DNA from: Elmis aenea
Lineage: Eukaryota > Arthropoda > Insecta > Coleoptera > Elmidae
Direction of reading: 5' to 3'
Length of the DNA: 64,000 nucleotides
Assembly (NCBI GenBank): GCA_947652605.1
Contig: OX393579.1
Coordinates: forward strand, 42,910,970 to 42,974,969
The notes beneath the pieces were generated by a model. The model was not told the origin of the DNA. It searched no databases and saw nothing but the letters and a program-made list of their open reading frames with translations. Position 1 is the first letter of the stretch; each line of letters starts with the position of its first letter. Position numbers and translations under genes: made by a program. Positions 46,660-57,398 of the stretch are shown piece after piece.

Positions 46660-47382
46660 AGGTGGGCATACACGCTAAGGTTTGCCGGAAGACAAGCCTT
46701 CCGGCTTGCAATCCGGAAGGCAAACTGCATCGTTAGTGGATACATCGGTCGGAAGGCAAGCCTGAACTCTCGGCCTCCAGTAAAACTGTCACTTGAAATT
46801 TTGCCGGTCGGCTTTGCTTATCGCATACAAGTCGGAACGTCTATGTGCGAGTTGTGGGTACAGGCTGAGAGTTACGCTGATGGCAGTGTGATTTTATTCA
46901 GTAGCATATCATATTCTGCTGTGGTTTGTTCAATTATCTTTATTAAAAATATGACTGATATGAGAACGTGGTCCAATGAATTGTTAACATAATTTATATA
47001 GTTATACAGGTCTCTCCCTTGTTTGTATGATATAAAATGTAAGCAATATTTAAATAAACCGTTGAAATTTGCTGCATATGATAAGCTGGTAGAGAAACTG
47101 AAGACAGTAGACCCGGAAGCAACAGAAGATACGGTTGTTAAAAAAAAAAAATTAATTTGCGCAGTTCCTACCGTAGAGAACTAAAGAAAATTAAGGAAAT
47201 CAAAAGAAGTGGTTCTAGTTAAGAGGTTTATGAAACATCTCTTTGGTATTTTCATCTTAAAACTGACCAAAATCCTGCGAGAAAACGTAACGTGTATGGC
47301 TGCGCCGAGGGTACAGGTTTTCCTTCCGGATTGCAAGCCGGAAGGCATGCCTTCCGGCAAACCTTAGCGTGTATGCCCACCT
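46660..47382 (+). mobile_element. PIF/Harbinger element carrying a MADF-domain relic
   Basis: Inverted ends AGGTGGGCATACACGCTAAG and the complement (right end CTTAGCGTGTATGCCCACCT) are flanked by TTA at 46657-46659 and 47383-47385. Just inside, GCCTTCCGGCTTGCAATCCG and the complementary GGATTGCAAGCCGGAAGGC pair, extending the inverted repeat with CCGGAAGGC units. Length is 723 bp. It contains the accessory MADF gene but no nuclease, so it is a deletion derivative. It lies inside a LINE relic. Confidence 0.85.
46951..47295 (+). pseudogene. MADF (Myb/SANT-like) domain protein relic of PIF/Harbinger
   Basis: From ATG at 46951 the frame reads MTDMRTWSNELLT, a stop, FI, another stop, LYRSLPCLYDIKCKQYLN and KFAAYDKLVEKLKTVDPEAT before an A-run. 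After a frame change at the A-run it continues LRSSYRRELKKIKEIKRSGS and, past a further stop, EVYETSLWYFHLKTDQNPAR. The order W-x-x-x-FI-x-LY-x-x-x-P-LYD, K-x-Y-x-K, A-Y-x-LV, INNLRSSYRRELKK and SLWYF is the MADF domain, which in these elements helps the nuclease bind DNA. Three stops and one frameshift make it a pseudogene. Confidence 0.8.
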
Positions 47383-47720
47383 TTACACGTAGTTGCCACT
47401 TTCATACTTGGTAATCGATCCTCTGGCATAGATGGCCATGCTATTATAATCTTTTCGATGTGATTGTAACAATTATAGTAGTACGTACGTCCACTCTTTT
47501 CCGAATGTCCGTCTTAAGTACTCTGTCAAGTCTAGTAAGACCGCAGCACTTCCTCCAGTACTCCATTTCCAGAGCTGTAATTATAATATCATCTCTTTTA
47601 TTAGTTACTCATAGTTCAACCACGTACAGGGTTATACTCTATAATTGATTTGTACATTTTAGTTTTCGTCGCTTTTGTCACACTCTTGCTCAATAGCTCC
47701 TTATTGAATATTTCCATCCA

Positions 47721-49797
47721 AGACCCGATAAATTATTTTCATTAACACTTATATGCAACGTTATGCATTGTGTCGTATGAGCTTTGTGCAATCAAAAAAT
47801 TACTACAGACGCATAATGGCGCAGATTTAGTCTCGTTATTTATCGTTTTATTTAGTCAAGTTAAACGCAAGCTTCATTCTGAAATGCAATTTAATATTAT
47901 AACTACGGTAGGCGGAAGTGAGGTAATACATTGTGTATGGTCGCCTTTGCTGCAGTGCAAAATTGCAGATATGTAATTTAAGCATCGGTAATTCTATAAT
48001 TTTGATGAAAATTTTTATTCAACGTATAAATTCTGTCACAAATAAAAGAAATAATAGAATAATTATTATAAACAAAGCCGACGGTTTAAAACAGATACAG
48101 TTTTAATGAATGTCTCTCTAACAAAAACTAAGCTGGCTAGCACCGGCCAATAATGATGATTTATTTCACAGTAAAAATTGCAGGCTCGCCGGTGCATGAG
48201 TAATGCTCTGGAGCGTTCAAAGCATAACGAGTAGGGAATAGATAAAAAATACCGGCCACGCACAAAAAATAGCCACTACATTATATTTTTACGGCGCATT
48301 AAAATAATGAAACGAGAATAATTGGCGCCTACTCGCTGCCTATTTTGTAGGTATTGCCGTTTTATTGTAACTACTGGATATATTTTCCAATCAACTCGAT
48401 AACAAAAAGGAGAAAACACATGTCTATGATCCTTTATTTCAGATTTGTGCAAAACTGTTCAACGACGTCATTAATCAATTCATTTCGACAATAAGTAACA
48501 TGTCTGATTAAACCTGATATAATTATGAATTTTATCGAGTATCACACCATATAACACTATGTCGTGGTGGCACTTTTGTGATTATAGTTCTTGTAGTGTT
48601 TGCCTTAAGTCAAAAAGTTGAGTTAATGATTCAAACGTTTATTTTCAGGCATTTCTCGCACACTTACACCTGAAAATAATTTAAATGCAAATCCGTTTAA
48701 ACCACGTAATAATAAAGCTCGACGTTTATTGTCTTAGTTAACATTATTGATATTAAAGAATTGTTTTAATTGTCTTTTATGTATTTCCCATGTATTAATT
48801 TTTGCATGAAATTCTTTAAGAGTTCGGATTATTTGTCCTTGCGTTCTACCCCATATCACCTTCTTTCGGCATGATTGAGCGTTAGTTATCGATATACTTT
48901 TATTAATCACAAATTTTACGCGATTAGCGATGTTTAACAAGTTTTTTCACCTCGTCGCCACTCTAGTGTTGGTCTAGTTATTTATTTGTAATTAAATTAC
49001 ACACATATTTATTCCCATTCATTTATTAAATTTAAATGATTGACCTTCTCTGGTCACTTATAAATCACTTATAAAACGGAACTGCCTGACTGCTATTTCC
49101 CACTACTTTTATATATAGATATCTACATTCTACAGTTCAGCCTTTTAACTTTTAAGTCAATTTAAACAGGGTAACAATAATCGACATGTAATGTATGGGT
49201 ATGTTTGTTATTATAACAGTCGGTTAAATTAAACAATTTGGGCAGAATTTCAAGACGAATTTAATCCAGTTGTAAAATTTGACCTACACCTTCAACTTTT
49301 TAAATATTTTGAAAAAAACTAAAAATTTACGATCTAATCAATGGTAAATAATTTCATAGCCACCTATATTAAAACCAAAATTTGAAATGATTTTTGTAAA
49401 TATATCTACGTAGAATTAGAAAAAATATCTAAAAATTCATGTCGCGCTCGATTTTTGTGATAAGCCAAACTTGACTTTTTTTAAATGGCAACCGTAGTTG
49501 GCTATGGTATAATAAAAAAGGTTATTTTTTCTGATTTCAAAAATGTAGTTAGAAAAGTTGCTTCACATAAGTTGTTTTAGGGGAAATATATTATCAATAC
49601 CTACATGGATTTTCCTGGTCTCAAAACGTTCCCTTCCCTTATCTATTCAATTTGACTTTCGATTAGATTTTTAGCACCTTTCTGTGCAGTCTCCCTATGC
49701 TAACAGAATTTGTCTACATGTACATATTTCTTGTTCATTTACGCATATGTTTTCATTGCTATCTATTCCTGTTCTCATTTCCTTTATCTTATTCATA
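47721..49797. other. Unassigned stretch
   Basis: A GC-richer patch lies at 48.18-48.36 kb (CGGCGCATTAAAATAATGAA, AATTGGCGCCTACTCGC), and the octamer ATGCAAAT is at 48685-48692. A CTTTTTTTAAATGGCAACCG segment near 49476 matches the 22.4-kb fold-back. No gene is recognised. Confidence 0.35.
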
Positions 49798-50870
49798 TAC
49801 GGAGTGTTTTTTAAATATTGCAAAGAAATTCTGGAGCTGATTCCTTATCGAAAATTAAAGGGGGTCTTTCATATATTTTTTTTTCTTAGACGTCTTCTTT
49901 TGGAGTTACACCCCCGTAAAGGGAAGCGGTAAAATTAGGTTTTTATTTTATTTCTCAAAGTTGGATGCAAGTAGGAAAACGATATTTGGCAGATGTTTTA
50001 TACTTATTAAAAGGTTTCCCATAGTAATATTTTCATCCATCTCCCACCTCCACAGGGGGCTGAAAAGTGTGCGACCCCTGTTGGTGTTTTAATCATAACT
50101 TTTTGGTGGGTTAAAAATTTTGCAATTAATTTTTTGTTTTTGAAAGCTTGATTTATTTAGAAACTTTATTTACTTTTTCTCGTAAAACCTACCGGTTTGG
50201 AGTAAAAAATAAAATAAGTAAACATGCACCGTTGAATATTCCAATATAAAACGATTCATTTTGGTGGTTACCATGGTTTGTTATGTTCATATTGGGTAGA
50301 TTAGACGCGTGTAATATATTTTGACGTTTACGCGACGACAACGCTAAAACGCCCGTCAATTCTATCCAACATGAACATTAACAAACCATGGCAACCACCA
50401 AAATGAATCGTTTTATATTGGAATATTCAACGGTGCAAGTTTACTTATTTTATTTTTTACTCCAAAACGGTAGGTTTTAGGAAAAACCTAAAGAATATAA
50501 AAAGTTTATAAAGAAATCAATCTTTCAAAAAAAAAACTTTAATTGCAAAATTTTAACCCACCAAAAAGTTCTGATGAAAAAACCAATAGGGGTCGCACAC
50601 TTTTCAGCCCCCTGTGGGGGTGGGAGATGAATGAAAATATGACTATGGGAAACCTTTTAATAAGCATAAAACATCTGCCAAATATCGTTTTCCTACATAT
50701 ATCCAAATTTGAGAAATAAAATAAAAACCTAATTTTACCGCTACCTTGTACAGCGGTGTAACTCCGAAAGGAGACGTCTAAGGAAATAAATTTATATGAA
50801 AGACTACCCTTAATTTTCGATAAGGAATCACCTCCCGAATTTTTTCGTAATATTTAAGAAACACCCTGTA
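49798..50870. repeat. 1.07-kb fold-back element (complete palindrome)
   Basis: The left end TACGGAGTGTTTTTTAAATA is repeated inverted at the right (TATTTAAGAAACACCCTGTA). TA flanks both ends (49796-49797 and 50871-50872). The two arms, each about 500 bp, match over almost their full length, including GTTACACCCCCGT, GCGACCCCTGTTGG, ACCGTTGAATATTCCAATAT and ATTTTGGTGGTTACCATGG. The central spacer near 50.30-50.36 kb carries ATTTTGACGTTTACGCGACG. No frame is conserved. Half of a relative occurs at 30.3-31.3 kb. Confidence 0.9.
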
Positions 50871-50899
50871 TATGTAGAGGCTCAATTATTCAGATTGTT

Positions 50900-51420
50900 C
50901 TAATGGTTTTTCTAACATTTTCTTCATATATTTAATATTGTTGGAGATTAGACAATTATCATCGGCATATCCTAGGTATGCTAGTCCTTATTATTCAAGT
51001 GGTTCCATTCAATAATTCCATTCCTTATGTTAATTATATTTTGTAGTATATGGCCCAGGCAGATGTTAAATTATATTGGTGATGGTATACACCCTTGTTT
51101 TACGCCTTTTTCTATTCTAATTGTTTATGTTAGATATCATTTGTGAAATATCTGGCATGTTGCTTCTTTGCACACCATTTTTATTAGTTGTATGTGGTAT
51201 TCCAATTTTTTTTTTTGGTCGAATACCGTGGAAAGCTTTCGCAAAGTCTATAAAAACTAGCGAGAGCTTCGTGTTATTTTTACAGCTTGTTCTATCAGGA
51301 GTCTGTAGCTATTTGATCTATGCATGACTTTTCTCTTCTAAAAGCTGCTTATTCTTGTCTTAGCATATTCTCTGCGACCAAATAAGACTTTTAATTTTAA
51401 ATACTAACGTCAGGTTTTCG
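50900..51420 (-). pseudogene. LINE reverse transcriptase relic with YADD box
   Basis: The minus strand reads RPKKKIGIPHTTNKNGVQ, then RIEKGVKQGCIPSPI, FNICLGHILQNI and, near 50957-50990, YLGYADDNCLISNN. Motif order GVKQGC-x-x-SP then YADD is that of reverse transcriptase palm regions. Both catalytic aspartates are kept, but many stops and shifts are present. The C-terminal tail is cut off near the fold-back end at 50.87 kb, which suggests the fold-back inserted next to or into the gene. Confidence 0.7.
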
Positions 51421-51652
51421 AATTTAAGCTGTTTTATAATTAATTATTTACAATTCGGCTACTTCTAAAAGGGACAGAGAATAACAGAGTATGTAAAATT
51501 ATTTATTATTAGTACCGTGTGTTGCTCATTAACGTATTCTTTTGATATTCATTCCGAATTAACTTGATCAAAAAGCAAATCGCGATTCATAACGCAACGC
51601 GGTCAAAGATTTATACAGAATTGTCGCAAATCATTTCCATCATATTAAGTAT

Positions 51653-52018
51653 GTGATAAGAGAGCAATTGAAGGTATCCGGCGGCGGCGGCGGCGACGAA
51701 GCAGTATCGATTTGGAGTGCCGGACGCTGTTCACTGCCCGCTGTGGTCAGGAAGATAACGACTAGGGGAAGCGAAGAACGATTGCACAGAGTAATCGCCT
51801 CAGCACCTTCAGATTTACTTCCAAGATTTCGTGAGATGTACGGGTTTTATCAATTGATGCTATTTGTTATAGGATATCTGTCATGCATTACCGCCTTTCA
51901 TATTGAGCGTGAAATGACATGGAAAAAGAGCCTCTTTACAAGAAATATTTTTATTGTTGTTACAAATGCAACAAGAGAGTGCGCTTTTGCATTACAATGT
52001 AAAGGGGATGTCTTTTAG
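51653..52018 (+). other. GC-rich open frame, candidate host exon or untranslated region
   Basis: The 121-codon frame starts with a (GGC)n-type run giving SGGGGGD and continues as AGRCSLPAVVRKITTRGSEE up to about residue 60, after which composition falls back to AT-rich. I recognise no domain. The change in composition near 51.83 kb coincides with a TTTCGTGAGA sequence that could serve as a weak splice donor, so an exon of about 180 bp is conceivable. A GC-rich non-coding patch is equally possible. Confidence 0.25.
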
Positions 52019-52019
52019 A

Positions 52020-52698
52020 ATTCTAAAATTTTGCACAGGGTGTATCGCTTAATTCGATCACTATGGAGATATATAGACTTGGTTAAATTAGCATAAGGTA
52101 CGCTAAACTGCACAATATGCTATACAGGGTGATTGATTGAGACCGGTACTTAAAAATATATGAAGAATGAAAAAGGGTATGGATCTGAAATCTTGGTTAT
52201 GACCATAATGGCATCTGATCTGTTTACTGAAAATATTTTCAATATAGCGACACATCCGGAAATACCGGAAGTTGACGTCTACTTTCTTATTTCAAATACA
52301 ATGGTCTATTTTTTATTGCGTATTTGGATTTAAAACGTTATTTTAGAGGGACTTTTATAAGCATTCCCTATACCTAAGTGCAGTCATTTTTTAGATTTTA
52401 GGATTTTTTTTGAAAATTTTTTGATTTTCATCGTGATGCTTAATATTATATAACACCGCCATTTTTGAAGAAAAAACGCTTAAATTTAAACCATGTCTAG
52501 AAGAAACCTTGGAGTACATTCTGGAATTTTTGCAATCGAAGCATTACTTACAGGGTATCCAAAATTTAATGTTCTTTTAACTTCACACCACTAAAACTCG
52601 TTTTTTTCAAATACAATGCCCAAACTTTTTTTTCATTTTCTAATGCAAAATTACATTCTGCATCAATCTGTATTAACGGTTCCTATACATTTCTGCAA
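52020..52698. repeat. TACAGGGTG-type MITE debris
   Basis: Termini CACAGGGTGTATCGC near 52035, TACAGGGTGATTGATTGAGA near 52125 and TTACAGGGTATCC near 52549 occur without clean partners. The part from 52125 includes CCGGAAATACCGGAAGTTGA. The region is repeat debris rather than gene. Confidence 0.5.
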
Positions 52699-52814
52699 CA
52701 ATTTTGGAGTTATTAAGGATTTTTGATAAAGTTGATTAGTTACATACGTAATGTTGCAATTTTGGAGTTATTAAGAATTTTTGATAAAGTTGATTACTTA
52801 CGTACGTAATGTTG
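52699..52814. repeat. 58-bp direct tandem duplication
   Basis: CAATTTTGGAGTTATTAAGG and onwards (52699-52756) is immediately repeated at 52757-52814 with about four differences. It ends just before the LINE sequence begins at about 52.82 kb. Confidence 0.8.
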
Positions 52815-52819
52815 CCATA

Positions 52820-54390
52820 TCATATCAGGAGATATCGAAGATTTCAATGGAAGAATTAGAAAAATCAATAGCAAAATTAAAGATCGGAAAAGCCGCAGGT
52901 AAAGACGGGATTACACCAGAAATGATTAAATACATGGAAGAATTAGGGAAAGAAGCACTAAGGGCTCTATTGAACGAAGTAATAAAATCAAGGAAAGTAC
53001 CAAGGGATTGAAACATTGGAATAATCTTACCATTATATAAGAAAGGGGACAAAAGGGAGTGTTCTAATTATAGAGGAATAACATTAATGAGTGTACCAGG
53101 GAAAATACTGGCAAGAGTAATGGAAGGCAGACTAAAAGAAAAAATAGAAAGCACTCTAGAAGAATCCCAATATGGTTTTAGAAGAGGAAGGAGTACCCAA
53201 GACCCAGTCTTTATATTAAGACAAACAATAGAAAAGAGCTTAACAAAAAACAAGGAAATACATTTATGTTTTATAGACTTGGAAAAAGCATTCGATAAAA
53301 TCAAAAGAAAAGACGTATGGATGGGCCTAAGAAAGAAGGGAATAGAAATAGAAACAATTGACATAATAAAAGCGATGTACGAAAAAACAGTTAATATTGT
53401 AAGAACGCAAAATGAAGAATCGGAAGAGTTTGAAACAAAAGAGGGTCTAAAACAAGGATGCGTGCTCAGCCCATTATTATTCTCAGTAGCCATAGATGGG
53501 GTAATTAAAGAAGTAAAACAAAAAATGAGACCGTTTCACCTAGGCAACTGGAAAATAGAAAAAATTAACATAACGGAGCTAATGTTCGCAGATGACATGG
53601 TCTTAGTCGCGGAAACAGAAAAAAACCTGCAACATAATTTAGAAACTCTAAACCTGGAATTGGAAAAAATTAATATGAAAATAAATACCGAAAAAACTAA
53701 AACTATGATCGTTACAACAGAAAACAAAGGGCATAGCATCACTTTAAATGGGCTTAGGTTAGAACAGGTAGAAAGCTTTAAATATTTAGGAGTGATCATA
53801 GAGAATAATGGAGGAATGGACAAGGAAATAAGCGAAAGGACAGGAAATGTGGGAAGAATATTTAACAGTTTAAGAACAACATTTTTTGGAAATAGAGAAG
53901 TCCCAAAAACAACAAAAGTAGAAGTGGTCCAAAAGGTAGTAACTCCGGCACTTTTATACGGAAGTGAAACGTGGGCACTAACAAATAAAAATAGTAGCCG
54001 AGTGAATGCAGCTGAAATGAGATTTCTAAGAAAAATCCAAGGAAAAACAAAAAAAGACAGAATCAGAAACGAAACATATAGAGAACAATTAAAGATAAAA
54101 TCAGTTGAAACAAAAATACAGGAAAGGCAGCTGGGATGGTTGGGTCACATTTATAGGATGAAAGAAGAAAGATTAACCAGAAGAGCATATGAAGCAAGAA
54201 CACAGGGAAAAAACAAACGAGGTAGACCAAGAAAAACCTGGCACGACGAAGTTAAAAAAGCAGCAGCGGATAGAAACATCAAATGGAAAGACAAAAAATC
54301 TAGCACAAGACAGAAAAACATGGGAAAAAATCAGCACAACACAGCTCAACAGTCCTACACCTAACAGTAGAAGGACTCATGACTAAATAA
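52820..54390 (+). pseudogene. LINE (non-LTR) ORF2 reverse transcriptase, 5'-truncated, nearly intact
   Basis: It begins with ISMEELEKSIAKLKIGKAAG and KDGITPEM, the region before the fingers, and reads through PLYKKGDKRECSNYRGITL, ESQYGFRRGRSTQDPVF, CFIDLEKAFDKI, EGLKQGCVLSPLLF and the catalytic LMFADDMVLVAE (FADD at 53585-53596). The tail follows: FKYLGVIIENNGG, LLYGSETWALTN, MRFLRKIQGKTKKDRIRNET, WLGHIYRMKEERL and KRGRPRKTWHDEVKKAA. All catalytic aspartates are kept. One TGG-to-TGA nonsense codon lies at 53009-53011, and one shift in an A-run near 54292-54298 leaves the tail (KNLAQDRKTWEKI) in another frame to a TAA at 54386. The endonuclease is missing. An A-rich 3' end follows at about 54390. 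Confidence 0.92.
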
Positions 54391-55780
54391 AAAAAACTTT
54401 TTTTAAAATAACATGGCACTAAAATAGTTTTCGTACAATGTTTATTTGCGAAACTCACACAAATGTACCGATGCATTGAAACAAAGAAGAGTTCGTGATT
54501 AAGCTAAAACAATTAATACGTTTAAAATTGTTGAAAAATCAGAAATCATCCTTGTTTGTGGTTGTCAGTACGAACACGCGAAATTTATATTAGTTGTAAA
54601 ACTGCACAAACAGAACGCTGTGTAATTAGTGTCAAACATTTTCGGTTTAATAGTGTCACGCTTGTAGTTTGTTAATATGTTTTTAATGTTCTGAGACTAG
54701 CTTAAACATTTTTTTTTCCATTTATTTGATTGCGAGTAATTAATTAACAATTAAGTTTAAGACAAAATATTAGGTGCAATTTATGTATTTATTGCTATTT
54801 TGTTCATCTCATATTTTATTTCTTTAATTGGAACAAATGAAAAATGAAAACTCAACTCCCCCACAATGCCTTACACCGTGTGAGAGTAGACGTCTTGGAT
54901 AAAGTAAAGTAAGTATTAAATGTTTATTTTGATTGTCCACATTATTATTTGTAAAGCAATCGATTTTGAAGTGATTTCGCGTTGTATCGACGTTAAATTT
55001 TTCGTTGAAGACATTTTATTGAGTCATATAAACAAAACGTAAAACAGTTTTGTACAGTAAATTATGTGAGTTATAATCAGAATGTTTCATAAATTTAGTA
55101 TCAAAATATGTTTCGTCATAATTTGATCATTCACTAGTATGAGTTACATCTGGATGGTGTATGAGAGATCTTGCATCTATTCGCATTGTCTTTTTACAAA
55201 AGCAATTTTTAATATTCATGGGGATTGATAAATCCCCTCTTAACAGTAACGTGTTTAAGGATTATCAAGGGTAACACCGCAAGAATTAATAACTTTTTGA
55301 TGTTTGTTTGTTGTTCCATGAAATTTTCTGTGGCCAAATTCTTCATGGAAAAAACGAGTAAATCTCTGAAACTGTTTTCACACTGTTCAATATTTAGAAA
55401 TACTATTTTATGATATACATAAAACAAAACGTGGGTGATAGAATTACTTAAACTTACTTCATTTCGCTAAATTACAATAAAGTATTTATTTGATTTAATG
55501 AAACTTATTTTGCAACAATTTAGCTGCTGTATTCTAGATGTTTTTACTACTTCTTCCTTGTAATCCGTACCATCAACATATTTAATACTTAATTAAACGC
55601 ATTAATATCTGTCAATTGGCCAAATGAACAATTTAATAATACAGTTTTGACATATTACTATTGGAATAAAATGATTTTATGTTGTCATATGAAATTCCAT
55701 ATATTAATTTCAAGTGTTGGAGTGTTTAATATGGTTGCCATGACTATCTACAGGTAACAAAACGAAAATGGCAGTTTCCC
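54391..55780. other. AT-rich stretch, nothing recognised
   Basis: No supportable gene or repeat boundary. Overlapping frames on both strands at 55.2-55.4 kb look incidental. A GGTTGCCATG segment near 55733 matches the fold-back group at 22.5 kb. Confidence 0.45.
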
Positions 55781-56039
55781 TAATGCCGAATTTACATTAG
55801 TATAGTAACTAATGCAAGTTACTAAATCAAGTAGCTAAAGCAAGTCACTAATCAAGTAGATTTATCACTAATAAAACTTTTTTTTAAAATCTTTAAATTA
55901 ACTAATCTAGTCGTAACGACTAATCTATAGTTTTCGTTTGACCTTATCAACCTAAATGTTATTAGCTAAGAAGTCCCATTAGTCTTTGCTCAGACTCTAT
56001 ATATACATAACACTTTTTCACGTGTAATATCAACGCACT

Positions 56040-57185
56040 TCGCTTGGCTCTGCTTTTACACGTTACACAACTCGAAGGGTTTGGTTCTTTGCAACCTTCT
56101 CACTACATTCACGTCCAGAAGTTGGTGTACCACTCTGCTGCTATGGGTAAGTGACCTTGTTTGGTGATTCCTTCCTAGCCTCTTGATTTCCTCCTTAACA
56201 GTGGGGATATTCTCTATGAAGGTTTATCATTCCTCACGTACCATGGTGCTCCCACAATATCTCGCAGAACTTTATTTTGAAAAGTTTGAATTTCTTTTAT
56301 ACTGATTTTACTTGCGCAACCCCAAAGCTGAGCCCCATAGGTCCAAACAGGCTTCAGTATCTGATTATAAAGAAGTAATTTGTTTTGTGTGGACATCTGA
56401 GATTTTATTCCCAGCATCCAGTACATGTTTTATACCTAATACGAGTATTGACTTATTTCCTTTTCTTTTTTATATGTTCTTTCCACTTCAGTTTTGCGTC
56501 AAGATATATACCTAAGTACTTGGCAGTGTTGCTATAGGGAACAACCTTATTGTTTATTTTGATTGACACATACTTGTTAAGTCTTGTTTTGTTAGTGAAG
56601 TTAATATGTATTGACTTGGTTTCATTTATTTGAATTCTCCACTTTTTAGTCCAGGAGCTAAGTGCATTGCTTGCTGTCTGCAGTTTATAGGCTGCTTCTT
56701 CATTGTTTGTGCCAGTTGTTAGTAGAGCTGTATCATCGGCGAAAGTCGCTAGTTACTCCCCTAGTCTTCGGTATGTCCCAGGTATACAGCAAATAAAGGA
56801 CTGGGCCTAACACGCTTCCCTGTGGCACACCGGCTTTGATCTCTTTAAAATGAAGAGTAAGCCTCTTCATGCTTTATTCTGAATAATCTGCCCGTTATAT
56901 AAGACTGTAATATCTGTACATACTCGATTGGAAATATTTTTTTAAATCTTGTGCATTAGCCCCTCATGCCACCTTGTCGAACGCTTTAGCGACATCTAAA
57001 AATATTGCGGAGCATATTTTTTTTTCCTCATACGCTTTTTTGATACATCTGTGATTCGATGACATTGGTCTATGGTAGAGTGTGACTTCCCAAAGCCAAA
57101 TTGATGGTTTGGAATTATTTCTTTTGCTTTAATGAATGATTTGAGTCTTTTCAGCAACAGTTTTTCAAACAATTTGGATAAAACA
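56040..57185 (-). pseudogene. jockey-clade LINE reverse transcriptase relic
   Basis: On the minus strand, from about 57.0 kb downward, the reading is [32 protein letters not shown], the catalytic [12 protein letters not shown] (FADD at 56732-56743), KKWRIQINETKSIHINF, TAKYLGIYLDAKLKWKEHI, LLYNQILKPVWTYGAQLWGC, IKEIQTFQNKVLRDIVGAPW and, near 56190, PTVKEEIKRLG. This is the motif order and wording of the jockey clade. Both catalytic aspartates are present. Many stops and shifts break the frame. The endonuclease and N-terminus are missing. The element lies inside the 55.78-58.57 kb TIR unit. Confidence 0.85.
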
Positions 57186-57202
57186 TTAAAACATTAAAAA
57201 TA

Positions 57203-57398
57203 TAAATTAATCAACATTTTAAAATCATGTAATTATTCACTATTTACTGTCTACCAGTATTAATTTAAACATTTTATTACAATAGATTGATCACTAATAA
57301 AAGAGTAAAAATATAATTTTGACAACATTTTAAAACCATGTAATTATTCACTATTTACTGTCTACCAGTCTTAGTTTAAACATTTTATTACACTAGAT
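57203..57398. repeat. 111-bp direct tandem repeat (two copies)
   Basis: ATGTAATTATTCACTATTTA, then CTGTCTACCAGT, TTTAAACATTTTATTACA and TAGAT occur near 57228-57287 and again near 57339-57398, offset 111 bp. The second copy abuts the start of the hAT relic. Confidence 0.8.

Larger units (their letters stand above)
46540..47720 (-). pseudogene. LINE C-terminal relic, split by a PIF/Harbinger element
   Basis: Below the insertion the minus strand gives KKDRPRKTVKNSGGGYER, a GRPRKTW-type tail. Above it, 47.39-47.72 kb gives NKELLSKSVTKATKTKMYKS and IINPVRG, the strand leading to the YGSE segment. Both parts are minus-strand and in the expected order. Only C-terminal regions remain and they contain stops. 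Confidence 0.5.

Noticed and set aside
4947..48692. ATGCAAAT octamers as POU-factor sites
   Set aside because: About five are expected by chance at this composition; four noted ones are not meaningful alone.
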